Assembly (NCBI GenBank): GCA_030267565.1
Contig: BRXU01000023.1
Coordinates: forward strand, 1,401,001 to 1,465,000
DNA: 64,000 nt
Direction: 5' to 3'
Source of the DNA: Pleodorina starrii
Lineage: Eukaryota; Chlorophyta; Chlorophyceae; Chlamydomonadales; Volvocaceae
Below the pieces are notes generated by a model. That model was not told the origin of the DNA and searched no databases. It was given only the letters and a program-made list of their open reading frames with translations. Both the position numbers and the translations under genes were made by a program. Shown here piece by piece: positions 1 through 8,807 of this stretch; within the stretch, counting starts at the first letter, position 1, and every line of letters starts with the position of its first letter.

Positions 1-8
1 CAAATCCA

Positions 9-326
9 TCACCCACCATCCGCCTTGAGCGCCACACGAACCACCGTGAACGTCGGCACATCCGCCCCCGCCCCCGCGCCCGTCGCCACGCCCGCCACGC
101 CCGCCGCCGCCGCCGCGTCCCGCAGCGGCAGCTCCGGAACCAGCTCCCTGCCGCGCGCCAGCACCCGCTCCCAGGGTCCCGTGAAACCGTCCAGTCGGTG
201 CAGCGAGTCGGCAGGTGCCCACTGGAGGGCCGCCGCGGTGGCGGACAGCAGGTCAGATACGGTGGCGGGCCCGGAGGCGGCGCCGCCACCGGTCTCCGGC
301 AGCTCCAGCTCGATGGGGTCCAGGCA
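9..326 (-). CDS. Partial exon of an unrecognised gene (left-edge fragment)
   Basis: On the minus strand a GC-rich open stretch starts just after a good acceptor (CCGCAG, AG at 328-327). It reads in phase 0 as CLDPIELELPETGG, then a segment with SDLLSATAAALQWAP and FTGPWERVLARGRELVPEL, then an Ala/Gly-rich run and VPTFTVVRVALKADGG. It either stops at 9-11 or leaves through a donor-like GTGGGT at 16-11 towards sequence outside the window. The mixed, non-repetitive amino-acid composition and the splice signal suggest real coding sequence. I do not recognise a family. The upstream extension of this frame (327-488) looks like intron or leader. Whether it is an internal or a last exon cannot be decided here. 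Confidence 0.45.
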   Translation of the reverse strand, partial: CLDPIELELPETGGGAASGPATVSDLLSATAAALQWAPADSLHRLDGFTGPWERVLARGRELVPELPLRDAAAAAGVAGVATGAGAGADVPTFTVVRVALKADGG

Positions 327-3300
327 CTGCGGATGATTGCGGTGGTGAAGGATTGGAGAGGGGAGCGTGCAGCGAACAAGGGCAGCCGCGGGGCGCCTCA
401 AGCGGAGAATGAGGATGTGCGTCCCCCTCTCCTTCTCCCTCAAAAGTTGTGCCACAGATTGATGCGGATCGGCGCACCATGCCACCATCTCCTGTATGTA
501 TGGGGGTCATGGCTCGCCAAGGAATCGAGACACGGGAATCGAGACACGGGAATCGCTCGCGGCACCAAAACTCCCCACACTTGAGCCAGGCGGGTTTCCG
601 AATGCAGGCAGGCAAGCAGCAGCTGCCGCCCTGCAGTTCTGCAGGCCCTGCTGGGAGCCCAAGGGCTAACACAGTCGCGCACGCACCCAAAACCTCCCCT
701 CTGAATGGAAGCCCCCAACGTCATCCTCCCCTCCCCCCGCGGGGGGTTATCCATGTGTATAAAAGCCGTGTAGGCGAAGGGGTGAGCGTGATCTAGGTAC
801 CTGTGTCTGCGTCTGCAGCGACTCCTTCCAGTACAACGACCAATTCTCGACCTGCGGTTGACGGGCGGATGGTCAAGCAGCAGGTGAGGCAGGCAGGCAG
901 GCAGGCAGGCATGAGGTAAGGCAAGTAAGCAGGGCGGCAGGCAGGCCGCCGGCAGGCGGTAGGCGAGGCAAGTCAGTAGAGGCCACCTGGCCGTGTCAGG
1001 AGCTGCGGTGCCTCGGGAGGCTCGGGAGGTCGCGTCGGTCGGACTGTACCCATCCCTCGATTCATTTATTACGGTATCCCACCATCCATCCCAATTCCCT
1101 AACAACCGCCACGATGTATGACACCCACATCGACTCCAAATACGGGATACATGATGAATGATACGGCATATGGGATATGGGACACGTGAATCGTGATGCG
1201 GGTGGGGCGGTACCTGAAGGCGCGGTTGGACTCGGACCTTCATCGTATCGGTGATGCGGAGCAGCGTAGCGGCAGACGGGGTCGACGGCGGAAGGCGGTG
1301 GGAGAGAGGGCGGAATGCGGAGCACGCTAGGCAGGGTGGGCGGGGCTTGCTGGCTCCAGGCAGTACGTAGAGGGTGCGGATGCTCTTGAGCCGGCAGGCA
1401 GTGCTGCGCGACAACACGCAAGGAGAACTGCTGCGGACAGGGTATGTCGCTGCAAAGCCACGTCCCTACGAAAGTACGCCTCGCCTCGGAAGCGAGTGGC
1501 GCAGCGTGGCCCTACTTGTGCCTTTGCCCTGCTTGTGCCTTTGCCGATCCAGTCACCGATCCAGTCACCGATCCGCCGGAAGTGCGAGAGTGTGCAGCTG
1601 CTGGCTGGTCGCTTTCCTGACTGACGGGGCTTCTCTAACACTACGTACCCCTGAGCAATTGCAGGACTTGCTTCAGCGCACGTAATGAATGCTAGTCGGT
1701 ATTATTACTGTTATTACTGCATGCACCACAGGTGGGCACTGACGTAACGTCCGGGATATGTGTGGATGCGTATTTGCGTAGCCTGCCTGTGAAGGGGAGA
1801 GGGCCTATGGGCGCGGGGTCGGTGGAGAGCATCTTGGAAGGCTCCAGGGGCTCCGCGCGCGAGGGCCTTGCGTGCATCGCCACTTCCGAGAACGTCCTAC
1901 GCGAAACGATAGATCGACGAGGCGATACATCGCGACGTTGGAAGACGACCGCAGGCGTTGCCGATACATAATGACATTGTTTGCACTAAATGTATGTCGA
2001 ATTCATGCATCCCTTGCTGTGTATGGCTTGATGAAATTGCGAAGGTTGTGGGGCGCGGAATAGGATCTTGCACTCTCGGTTGTCGGACATGTCGGACGCC
2101 CCAAGTAAGCATGGCGGACTTTCCCGCCCGCGCGCCGCAACTCCAAATGCATGCCGCATGTTTGTTCCATCACAATCAACGCAAAGGTGTTTGCTGAAGC
2201 AACCATCCAACGAAGCCGAGTGCGACAGCGACTGCCGACGTCGATTGACATACAGATGTCCACGCTATCTAGTAATTGACAAGAAAGCCAAAAAGGGAAG
2301 CGGGAACCCACAAACAGAACAACAAGTACCAAACGACGCGCATCGCTACACGCACGCAAGAAACGTGCTCGCTCTGCTGCCGGTTGGGCCTATGGCTCCA
2401 CCGTTTTAGGGTCTGCGTCTGTGGGGTCTGGAGCCCACCACTATACAATCAAGTACTTTAGTAATAAGGGGGGAAACTGGTAAGATGGACTTCGAGATCA
2501 ACACGCCTGCATAACAACTTCACACACTCAAACAGACCGTGGAGTGAGTCAAAACATAAGCGCCGCCGCTCTTAGGTCTACACCAGGTCGTCCGTGGTCG
2601 TCCTCTGCGAGTTAGGACTCCTACCTGACTTTTTGGACATGACCAACAGTCAGCAGATAAACATGCATGGACTTGCTCAGATCAAAAGCTGCTGAATGAA
2701 ACAGGGGTTAGGGACTTGGATAACTCGCTCGCGCGCGCGGCATGCATGTATATCATTGCATGCGTGCGTGTCATCCGGCAGCTCACGACGTACGTACGGC
2801 TAAAATTAGCATCTTCAGCCCAGCCAGGCAGGACGCACTTTAGGCCATTCCAGCCAAGGAAGAACTTGGAAAAAGTCACAGAAACCTGCTGAAACTGGTT
2901 GTTTCCCTGAAACATCGATTACCAACGCGAATGAAATAATGCGGATTGCGAGCTGCATCGATACATCCACGCAGAGCAGCAGCAGCGCGCACTAGCTTCG
3001 ATCGAGGAGCTCTTGCGAAAACACGCACTGCTATTCGAGATTGCACGATCGAGCAAACGGGTCTGTGTGAAAGAGCTCTATTCGCCTCATGCAATCGGCC
3101 TAACGCCGTGTTAATGTGATTGCAAAGCGGTGTAAACCCAAAATAAACGAAGCAAGAGCTTCACTCACGAAAAACTAACGCCACATACAGCAACAGTGCC
3201 ATGCACGCCTTATTACTTCCCTCATAGCTGGCGGGGAAGGCGAGGCTGCTGCTTCCGAAATTCACTTCCGAGTCTTTCATCCGAGGCGCTGTGGGGCCAC

Positions 3301-3338
3301 GGCATCATTCACGACACCTTCGGAGGAAATGCACGCAC
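327..3338. other. Intergenic/intronic stretch without a supportable gene
   Basis: About 3 kb of mixed composition. I see no exon with both plausible splice signals and a protein-like translation. It contains a (GGCA)n tract at 888-911, a tetranucleotide-like repeat near 1549-1573 (GATCCAGTCACC repeated), and AT-richer stretches from about 1.9 to 3.2 kb compared with the exons. Small open frames here are short and low-complexity. It could hold introns, UTRs or a promoter of the neighbouring minus-strand genes. Confidence 0.4.
888..911. repeat. (GGCA)n microsatellite
   Basis: Six tandem GGCA units read directly in the sequence. They are flanked by further imperfect GGCAGGC motifs up to about 960. 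Confidence 0.85.
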
Positions 3339-3628
3339 ATGCCGTACTGGCTGCGTCCGAACCTGCCCGAGTACTTGTTCCACCAGTTGACCATCTCGCC
3401 CTTGACTGGGCAGTCGGACCGAGTCCTGTAGGATGCGAGAGTTACAATGAGGGACCACTAGGGTCCTGCGCTGGCGCATTCTGAGTCAACTCAGAACCTC
3501 ACGGATAGGCCGCCGTCTCGACGTTCTCGTAGGTCCGCCTCTCTGCGCCCGCCCCGTCGAACAAAGTACTCCATCACTCCCAGCGATGCCAGGGTGCCGT
3601 CATCAATGAGAGACTTGCCCGGGTAGGA
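3339..3628 (-). CDS. Candidate downstream exons of the LamG/WSC gene (tentative)
   Basis: Two short minus-strand blocks look protein-coding. Block A (3628-3503) follows an acceptor (AATGCAG, AG at 3630-3629) and reads SYPGKSLIDDGTLASLGVME in one frame. Its 3' part reads better in another frame (RTYENVETAAYP). It ends at a donor, CC|GTGAGG (GT at 3502-3501). Block B (3425-3339) follows CTACAG and, joined in phase to the second frame, reads TRSDCPVKGEMVNWWNKYSG then RFGRSQYG, before a possible donor GTGCGT at 3338. The two frames of block A differ by one base near 3565, so a frameshift, an unseen micro-intron or chance must be considered. I do not recognise the family. Phase continuity from the WSC exon is not established. 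Confidence 0.25.
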
Positions 3629-3795
3629 CTGCATTCCATGGCAGCCGGCAAGCACGTAGAACATACAGATCATTGAGACGGCGTAGATAGTACGTAGTGT
3701 TAGCAGCGAGAGGCGGGGAGTAAGTCTGTTTTGTCGTACGTGTTTACTGGATGGACAGGCCTAATAATGTAATGCTCTGATGGCGCATCATCAAA

Positions 3796-3888
3796 GAATG
3801 GAGAGACGGAGATAGAGCGATGCGGCATCTATCCACGGCCATCATCACAACGACTTGCGTGCGCGTGTTGCACGAATACGGTTTTTTT
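3796..3888. repeat. Direct duplication, copy 1 (about 90 bp)
   Basis: This segment, beginning GAATGGAGAG, recurs at 4101-4190 with a few substitutions and a short indel (CGACTTGCG against CG). Both copies lie in the presumed intron 3' of the WSC exon on the minus strand. Confidence 0.9.
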
Positions 3889-4100
3889 AGGAAAATGCAT
3901 TCATACCACACGTACTTCTGCCAGCAACCTTTCGGCGGAGCGTGAAGTACAACGTGAATATGTAATAATGCGGACGGAGGCTAGTTGGCGGAGGGACGGC
4001 GGAGGAGGGGAGGGTTGGAGGAGGAACTAACTGATAAGGTCTCCTAAGCAGCAAGCAAAGTCTCTCCCCGCCGCGGGTAGCTAGGTTGTTAATCTGGAAA

Positions 4101-4190
4101 GAATGGAGAGATGGAGATAGAGCGATGCGGCATCTATCCACGGCCATCATCACAACGTGCGCGTGTTGCACGAATGCGGTTCTTTATTAC
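4101..4190. repeat. Direct duplication, copy 2 (about 90 bp)
   Basis: Second copy of the segment at 3796-3888. It ends close to the donor side of the WSC exon. Confidence 0.9.
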
Positions 4191-4213
4191 ATTGCATACA
4201 TACCATACCTCAC

Positions 4214-4504
4214 CTTCGACCCAGTAGACAGAGTTTGCATAAGTCCCTCCGCAAATCTGCATCGTGTTGCCTTTGCATGGCATGTTGCAGTCTTGAGAGG
4301 TGCCGTACCCCGTTGCCGACGGAAGGTCGTTGCCCAGCCAGCACTCGTTGGCGTTTTGGAGGCCCATATACCTCGAGCCCCTCGCCCGTGCCTCCCGCGC
4401 GCATAGCTCAATGGTCATGCCGCCTTGGGGGGCGTCGATAGCAAGTGTAGGTAAAGCCCGCGGAGACCACTTATCTCCGTAACACCCCACATAAGCAGTG
4501 GCGC
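4214..4504 (-). CDS. WSC-domain exon of a LamG-WSC extracellular protein
   Basis: The 97-codon exon starts after an acceptor (CACGCAG, AG at 4506-4505) and ends at a consensus donor GAAG|GTGAGG (GT at 4213-4212). Both ends are phase 1. The translation has the WSC pattern in order: AYVGCYGDK, then MTIELCAREARARG, then NECWLGNDLP, then SQDCNMPCKGN and MQICGGTYANSVYW. WSC domains are Cys-rich carbohydrate-binding modules of about 80-90 residues; this one fills the exon and shows six of the usual Cys positions. Its phase-1 start fits the phase-1 end of the LamG exon, recreating a Gly codon at the junction. A secreted or cell-wall/ECM role, binding polysaccharide, is the family expectation. No signal peptide is visible because upstream exons are missing. 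Confidence 0.8.
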
Positions 4505-5227
4505 CTGCGTGCATGTGATGAATTTGATGCGGGCTTGGATTTAATGTATGTGACATGGTCGGTCGGTGGGGCGAGGGGAGCGAGGGCGGGCCAAGGACGG
4601 AGTCAGCCAGTCAGTATGTACCCAGGCAGCGAGCGAGACGGCACCGATGCTACTGGGGTCCTTTGTCACAGCCGGTAAATGCTGGCTTGTTGTACTCTGA
4701 CAGGGGAACTGAATGCTCATCAGCAATTTGGTGTCTGTAGTCGGGACGCCGCCGCCGGACATGCCAGAGAGCATTTTCGGTTGGGGTAGGGATGGAAATA
4801 AATGCGCGTGACAGCAGGCAGCAGGGCGGCGAGGGTGGGGGTAGGCGAGGTAGGGTCGGGTGCCGCTCGGGAAAGGCCGTACAACCCTGGCCTCATGCTA
4901 ACACCCCGCGAGACGATGGGGGCGGGGGTCGCCAAGCAGTCAATGAGGAAGACCCGAAGCAAGCGTGGCGTATGTATGTAATCAAACACGCAAGGCGGAG
5001 CAGCAGCAGGGGAGGCGAACGAACCGACAGCGAGAATGAACAGCATGCGCGCCATAAATTATTAATATTGCGCTCGCTCGCAGCTGCATGCATGTTGCGC
5101 AACATTATTAATTTATGCAAAAATAAAGTTCATATGCTTCCTTATTAGGCTTTATCTGAATGTTAAGCACTGCGTGGGTATCTATCTATCTGTCGAGCAC
5201 AGTAGTGGCGTAGTCATGCATGCTTAC
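4505..5227 (-). other. Intron between LamG and WSC exons
   Basis: Bounded by donor GTAAGC (GT at 5227-5226) and acceptor CACGCAG at 4505. Joining across it keeps one reading frame (phase 1 on both sides). I see no convincing further exon inside. It is AT-richer near 5050-5160 than the exons are. Confidence 0.6.
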
Positions 5228-5989
5228 CCCTGCTGGGCACGGGCCACGAAAAACGGGGCGTGTAGATGTCCGCGAGCTGCAGGAGATTCTCCCTTGATAG
5301 CGCACGATTGTACAGCAGTACGACAGAGATTTTGCCGTCCAGGAACTTGTTGCCATCTCGCAGGTCGCCGCCGACCGTCAGATAGGCAGGTGAAATTTCG
5401 CAGGGCTTGCTGTACAGCGCCCAATTCTCAAAGGATGAGGCCCCCGGCCGGCCGTAACGATGGTAATATACAAAGTTCGTCCCCTCCTCTCGTACCAAGA
5501 CCTCCATCGTCCATTGCCCGGTTGGGGGTCGGGGGACAAAGCCAGCAGTATCGACTGCGAAGCCGCCCGACTTGTAGGAGTAGAGGTACGTTGAGGTCGT
5601 CGTCCAGGACAGCTGACGGTCAGTGTACTGCTTAGTCCTGCCAAGCGACATGAGCATCTGTTGGCCGCTGCTGCTTGGGTTGAAGCTCCCGATCACAACG
5701 GCAGTGAAGGCGCTGGTCGCAGAGGTACCCCAGCTACTTGACAGGTTGGCACTGCTGAGCCCTGCGCAGTTCACACCATTGAATGCGATTGCCCTCGTGG
5801 CCCCGTCAGTGTACAGCGAGCAGCCCCCAACAAAGTTCAAAGAAGCACGCTGGCCTGAGGCGGGAGCATCTGCGGCAAGCCACGATGCAACGACAGCGGG
5901 TGATCCGGGAGCCGAAGGAAGGCCTGTGACGACGCCGATCTCGGCGTCGAAGCTGGCGACTTCGGGACGAAGACTATCTGGCAGCAGGT
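5228..5989 (-). CDS. LamG/ConA-like lectin exon of a LamG-WSC extracellular protein
   Basis: A 762-bp exon (254 codons, phase 1 at both ends) between acceptor CATGCGCAG (AG at 5991-5990) and donor GTAAGC. The translation begins DLLPDSLRPEVASFDAEIG. It contains hallmarks of a laminin-G-like jelly roll of the LamGL/LamG3 type: alternating beta-strand-like segments (RAIAFNGVNC, FTAVVIGSFN, WTMEVLVREEGTNFVYY) and the characteristic C-terminal stretch DGKISVVLLYNRALS followed by LLQLADIYTP. The domain fills the exon and is followed in frame by the WSC domain. LamG domains bind glycans or proteins outside the cell, so a wall or matrix role is inferred. The 5' exons would lie beyond 6.06 kb, where only microsatellite and retroelements are seen, so the gene is either interrupted or has a very long intron. 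Confidence 0.75.
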
Positions 5990-6065
5990 CTGCGCATGGC
6001 ACATACAGCAGGGCGGGGTGGAGCATGTAGAAAGGGCGCGCGCGACGAGTGTGTGTCTATATATC

Positions 6066-6690
6066 TGTGCGTGCGTGTGCGTGCGTGCGCGTGTGCGTGT
6101 GCGTGCGCGTGCGCGTGCGCGTGCGCGTGCGCGTGCGCGTGCGCGTGCGCGTGCGCGTGCGCGCGCGCGCGTGCGCGTGCGCGCGTGCGCGTGCGCGTGC
6201 GCGTGCGCGTGCGCGTGCGCGTGCGCGTGCGCGTGCGCGTGCGCGTGCGCGTGCGCGTGCGCGTGCGCGTGCGCGTGCGCGCGCGCGTGCGCGCGTGCGC
6301 GCGCGCGTGCGCGTGCGCGCGCGCGTGCGCGTGCGCGTGTGCGTGTGCGTGTGCGTGTGCGTGTGCGTGTGCGTGTGCGTGTGCGTGTGCGTGTGCGTGT
6401 GCGTGTGCGTGTGCGTGTGCGTGTGCGTGTGCGTGTGCGTGTGCGTGTGCGTGTGCGTGTGCGTGTGCGTGTGCGTGTGCGTGTGCGTGTGCGTGTGCGT
6501 GTGCGTGTGCGTGTGCGTGTGCGTGTGCGTGTGCGTGTGCGTGTGCGTGTGCGTGTGCGTGTGCGTGTGCGTGTGCGTGTGCGTGTGCGTGTGCGTGTGC
6601 GTGTGCGTGTGCGTGTGCGTGTGCGTGTGCGTGTGCGTGTGCGTGTGCGTGCGCGTGCGCATGTTCGTGCGCGTGCGCGTTCGCGTTCGC

Positions 6691-6742
<52 letters not shown>
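6066..6742. repeat. Long GTGCGC / GTGTGC / GT microsatellite
   Basis: Three zones: (GTGCGC)n with CG-rich variants from about 6066 to 6340, nearly perfect (GTGTGC)n from about 6341 to 6650, then a short degenerate part and (GT)n at 6692-6742. It is strictly alternating purine-pyrimidine for about 600 bp until a TT at 6664-6665. Open frames through it (His-Thr, Arg-Val, Cys-Val repeats) are an artefact of the repeat. Its right end is the (AC)n tail of the adjacent minus-strand SINE. Confidence 0.95.
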
Positions 6743-6744
<2 letters not shown>

Positions 6745-7353
6745 CTGTTACATATCTGCCGGGCCGACACTGGCCGGGGGCGCTAACCCGCCCACATACG
6801 GGAGACCGCCGAAGCACTCCTCGGTTGAGGAGGGGCGTACCACCTTGTCTGCACACTGCACCGGGAAGTGCTAACCGCTGCGCCGTAATCGTCACAGGAC
6901 AGCGTCCACCTGATTGTCCATGTGCCAGCTAAGCTAGCCCCAGGCGCCTACTGTCCTCGGTCCACCGAACGCATGCTCTACAGCTGCGTAATCTACCAGG
7001 GCACTCACACCGGTGCCATTACCACCTATGTCCTTCGGAAGCCTGCCGCCGCCCGATCTTAGTTATCCAACCACCACCTGCTATGCAGTCTGGTCCAGGC
7101 CCTATGCAGACTCATTCCTCCACCACTGCTCTGCGGCAGCGTTGTAGTCTTCTTGGTGGCATCCCACTCCAGCCGCCCCGCGCACCAGAGGACACCATTG
7201 TCTCCAGCCTTCGACACCCCGATCTCTTTCACCCGGGGGACCAGCGGTGGGGTACGATCCCACGTCTTCCGGTTAAGTTAGTGCCGACTCTGGGGATCGA
7301 ACTCCAGACCCGCCGGTTCCTAACCCGGTGCTCTACCAACTTGAGCTACGCCG
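6743..7353 (-). mobile_element. tRNA-derived SINE, copy A
   Basis: About 610 bp, read on the minus strand. The head (about 7353-7284) is tRNA-like: an A-box/D-arm TAGCTCAAGTTGGTAGAGC, a degenerate anticodon arm, and a B-box GAGTTCGATCCCC. The body is unique, and the 3' end resembles the end of the neighbouring LINE before running into (AC)n (the GT tract at 6692-6742 on the plus strand). Head, body, borrowed LINE-like tail and simple-repeat end are the SINE hallmarks. Tailed tRNA-derived SINEs are known from Chlamydomonas; identity to a named family was not tested. Two close copies lie at 7372 and 15863. Confidence 0.8.
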
Positions 7354-7371
7354 GTGTGTGTGTGTGTGTGT

Positions 7372-7987
7372 AACTGTTACATATCTGCCGGGCCGACACT
7401 GGCCGGGGGCGCTAACCCGCCCACATACGGGAGACCGCCAAAGCACTCCTCTGTTGAGGAGGGGCGTACCACCTTGTCCGCACACTGCACCGGGAAGTGC
7501 TAACCGCTGCGCCGTAATCGTCACAGGACAGCGTCCACCTGATTGTCCATGTGCCAGCTAAGCTAGCCCCAGGCGCCTACTACCCTCAGTCCACCGAACG
7601 CATGCTCTACAGCTGCGTAATCTACCAGGGCACTCACACCGGTGCCATTGCCACCTCCTATATCCTTCGGAAGCCTGCCGCCGCCCGATCTTAGTTATCC
7701 AACCACCACCTGCTATGCAGTCTGGTCCAGGCCCTATGCAGACTCATTCCTCCACCACTGCTCTGCGGCAGCGTTGAAGTCTTCTTGGTGGCATCCCACT
7801 CCAGCCGCCCCGCGCACCAGAGGACACCATTGTCTCCAGCCTTCGACACCCCGATCTCTTTCAACCGGGGGACCAGCGGTGGGGTACGATCCCACGTCTT
7901 CCGGGTAAGTTAGTGCCGACTCTGGGGATCGAACTCCAGACCCGCCGGTTACTAACCCGGTGCTCTACCAACTTGAGCTACGCCGGT
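7372..7987 (-). mobile_element. tRNA-derived SINE, copy B
   Basis: Nearly identical to copy A, in the same orientation. It is separated from copy A by the (GT)n tract at 7354-7371 and from the LINE 3' end by (GT)n at 7988-7998. The tRNA-like head is at about 7987-7915. The anticodon-arm region differs from copy A by one base (TTAGTAA against TTAGGAA). On the minus strand it follows directly the 3' tail of the intact LINE. Confidence 0.8.
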
Positions 7988-7998
7988 TGTGTGTGTGT

Positions 7999-8807
7999 GT
8001 CGTTACAGTATCTGACCGGGCCCTGACGCTGGCCAGGGGCTGCTAACCCAGCCCCGACGGAAAGACCGCCTAAGCACTCTCCCCCTTGCGGTGGGAGAAG
8101 GGCGTGAGGGGCCGCTACCCCCTCCTGCTCGACGCAGAGCTGGCTGCGTCGTATACCCCATATACGGGTGTACGGCGCAGCGGCTCCCCAAAAGCTTGAG
8201 CTCACAGCCTGCCTTATACGGCAGCTGGGCCCTTCGTCCGCACAAACAGCAGTCGCGCCGGCGCACTACGCGGCGCCCGCGCTGTCCTGCCCGCCCTGAA
8301 GTCCTTGCAGCGCCGGGGCGCCCGGCCGGCCTGCTACCGGCTGGCGGTGCTCCTCTAGGCGCGAAGACAAAGCGCTGAGAACCTGCCTCGAGCTTGGTCC
8401 GGCTCGTGGGCGGTCAGCACCAAAGGAGAACCCAAGACAGCGCGCGCCCTACCCCTGCTACTACTCCTACTACGACGGCCCCGGAGATGGTCGGGGGTTG
8501 GCCCCTAGAGGCCGAGCTCCAGAGCGCCGCTTGGCCTCGACGCGGCAGGAGGTCGGGAGCGGGCCTTGCGGCAGCGGGCTAGGTGACGGAGCTATAGTTC
8601 GCACTAGGCGGCACCTCGCCAACTCGCCTCACTCTCGCTATATCCGCTCCCTAAAGCCTCCCTCGCCTACAAAAGGCAGCCCGCGGCGGTCTCTGCACCC
8701 TAAGTCCTCTCGGACCCGAAGGACCCCCCCCCTCCTCCCCTCCTCTCACGCCTCCCTGCCTCGACGCCCTAAGTTCCCTCCCTCACCCCTAAAGCCCCTT
8801 CATCCCC
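7999..8807 (-). other. LINE 3' UTR with SINE-like tail
   Basis: Non-coding stretch between the ORF2 stop and the (AC)n tail. Its last 115 bases or so (plus-strand 7999-8115) align with the last 110 bases of the SINEs. Shared elements in plus-strand order are TATCTG, CCGGGCC, CTGGCC, GCTAACCC, AGACCGCC and AAGCACTC, followed by a short hairpin and GGGCGT. A C/T-rich tract lies at about 8720-8840. The shared terminus is the likely RT-recognition region. Confidence 0.7.

Noticed and set aside
6018..6932. His-Thr, Arg-Val and Cys-Ala repeat proteins
   Set aside because: Frames through the GT/GTGCGC microsatellite on both strands, without any non-repeat domain.
7915..7987. Functional tRNA genes at the SINE heads
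   Set aside because: A- and B-boxes are clear, but acceptor and anticodon stems do not pair properly and the sequence is continuous with a SINE body and tail.
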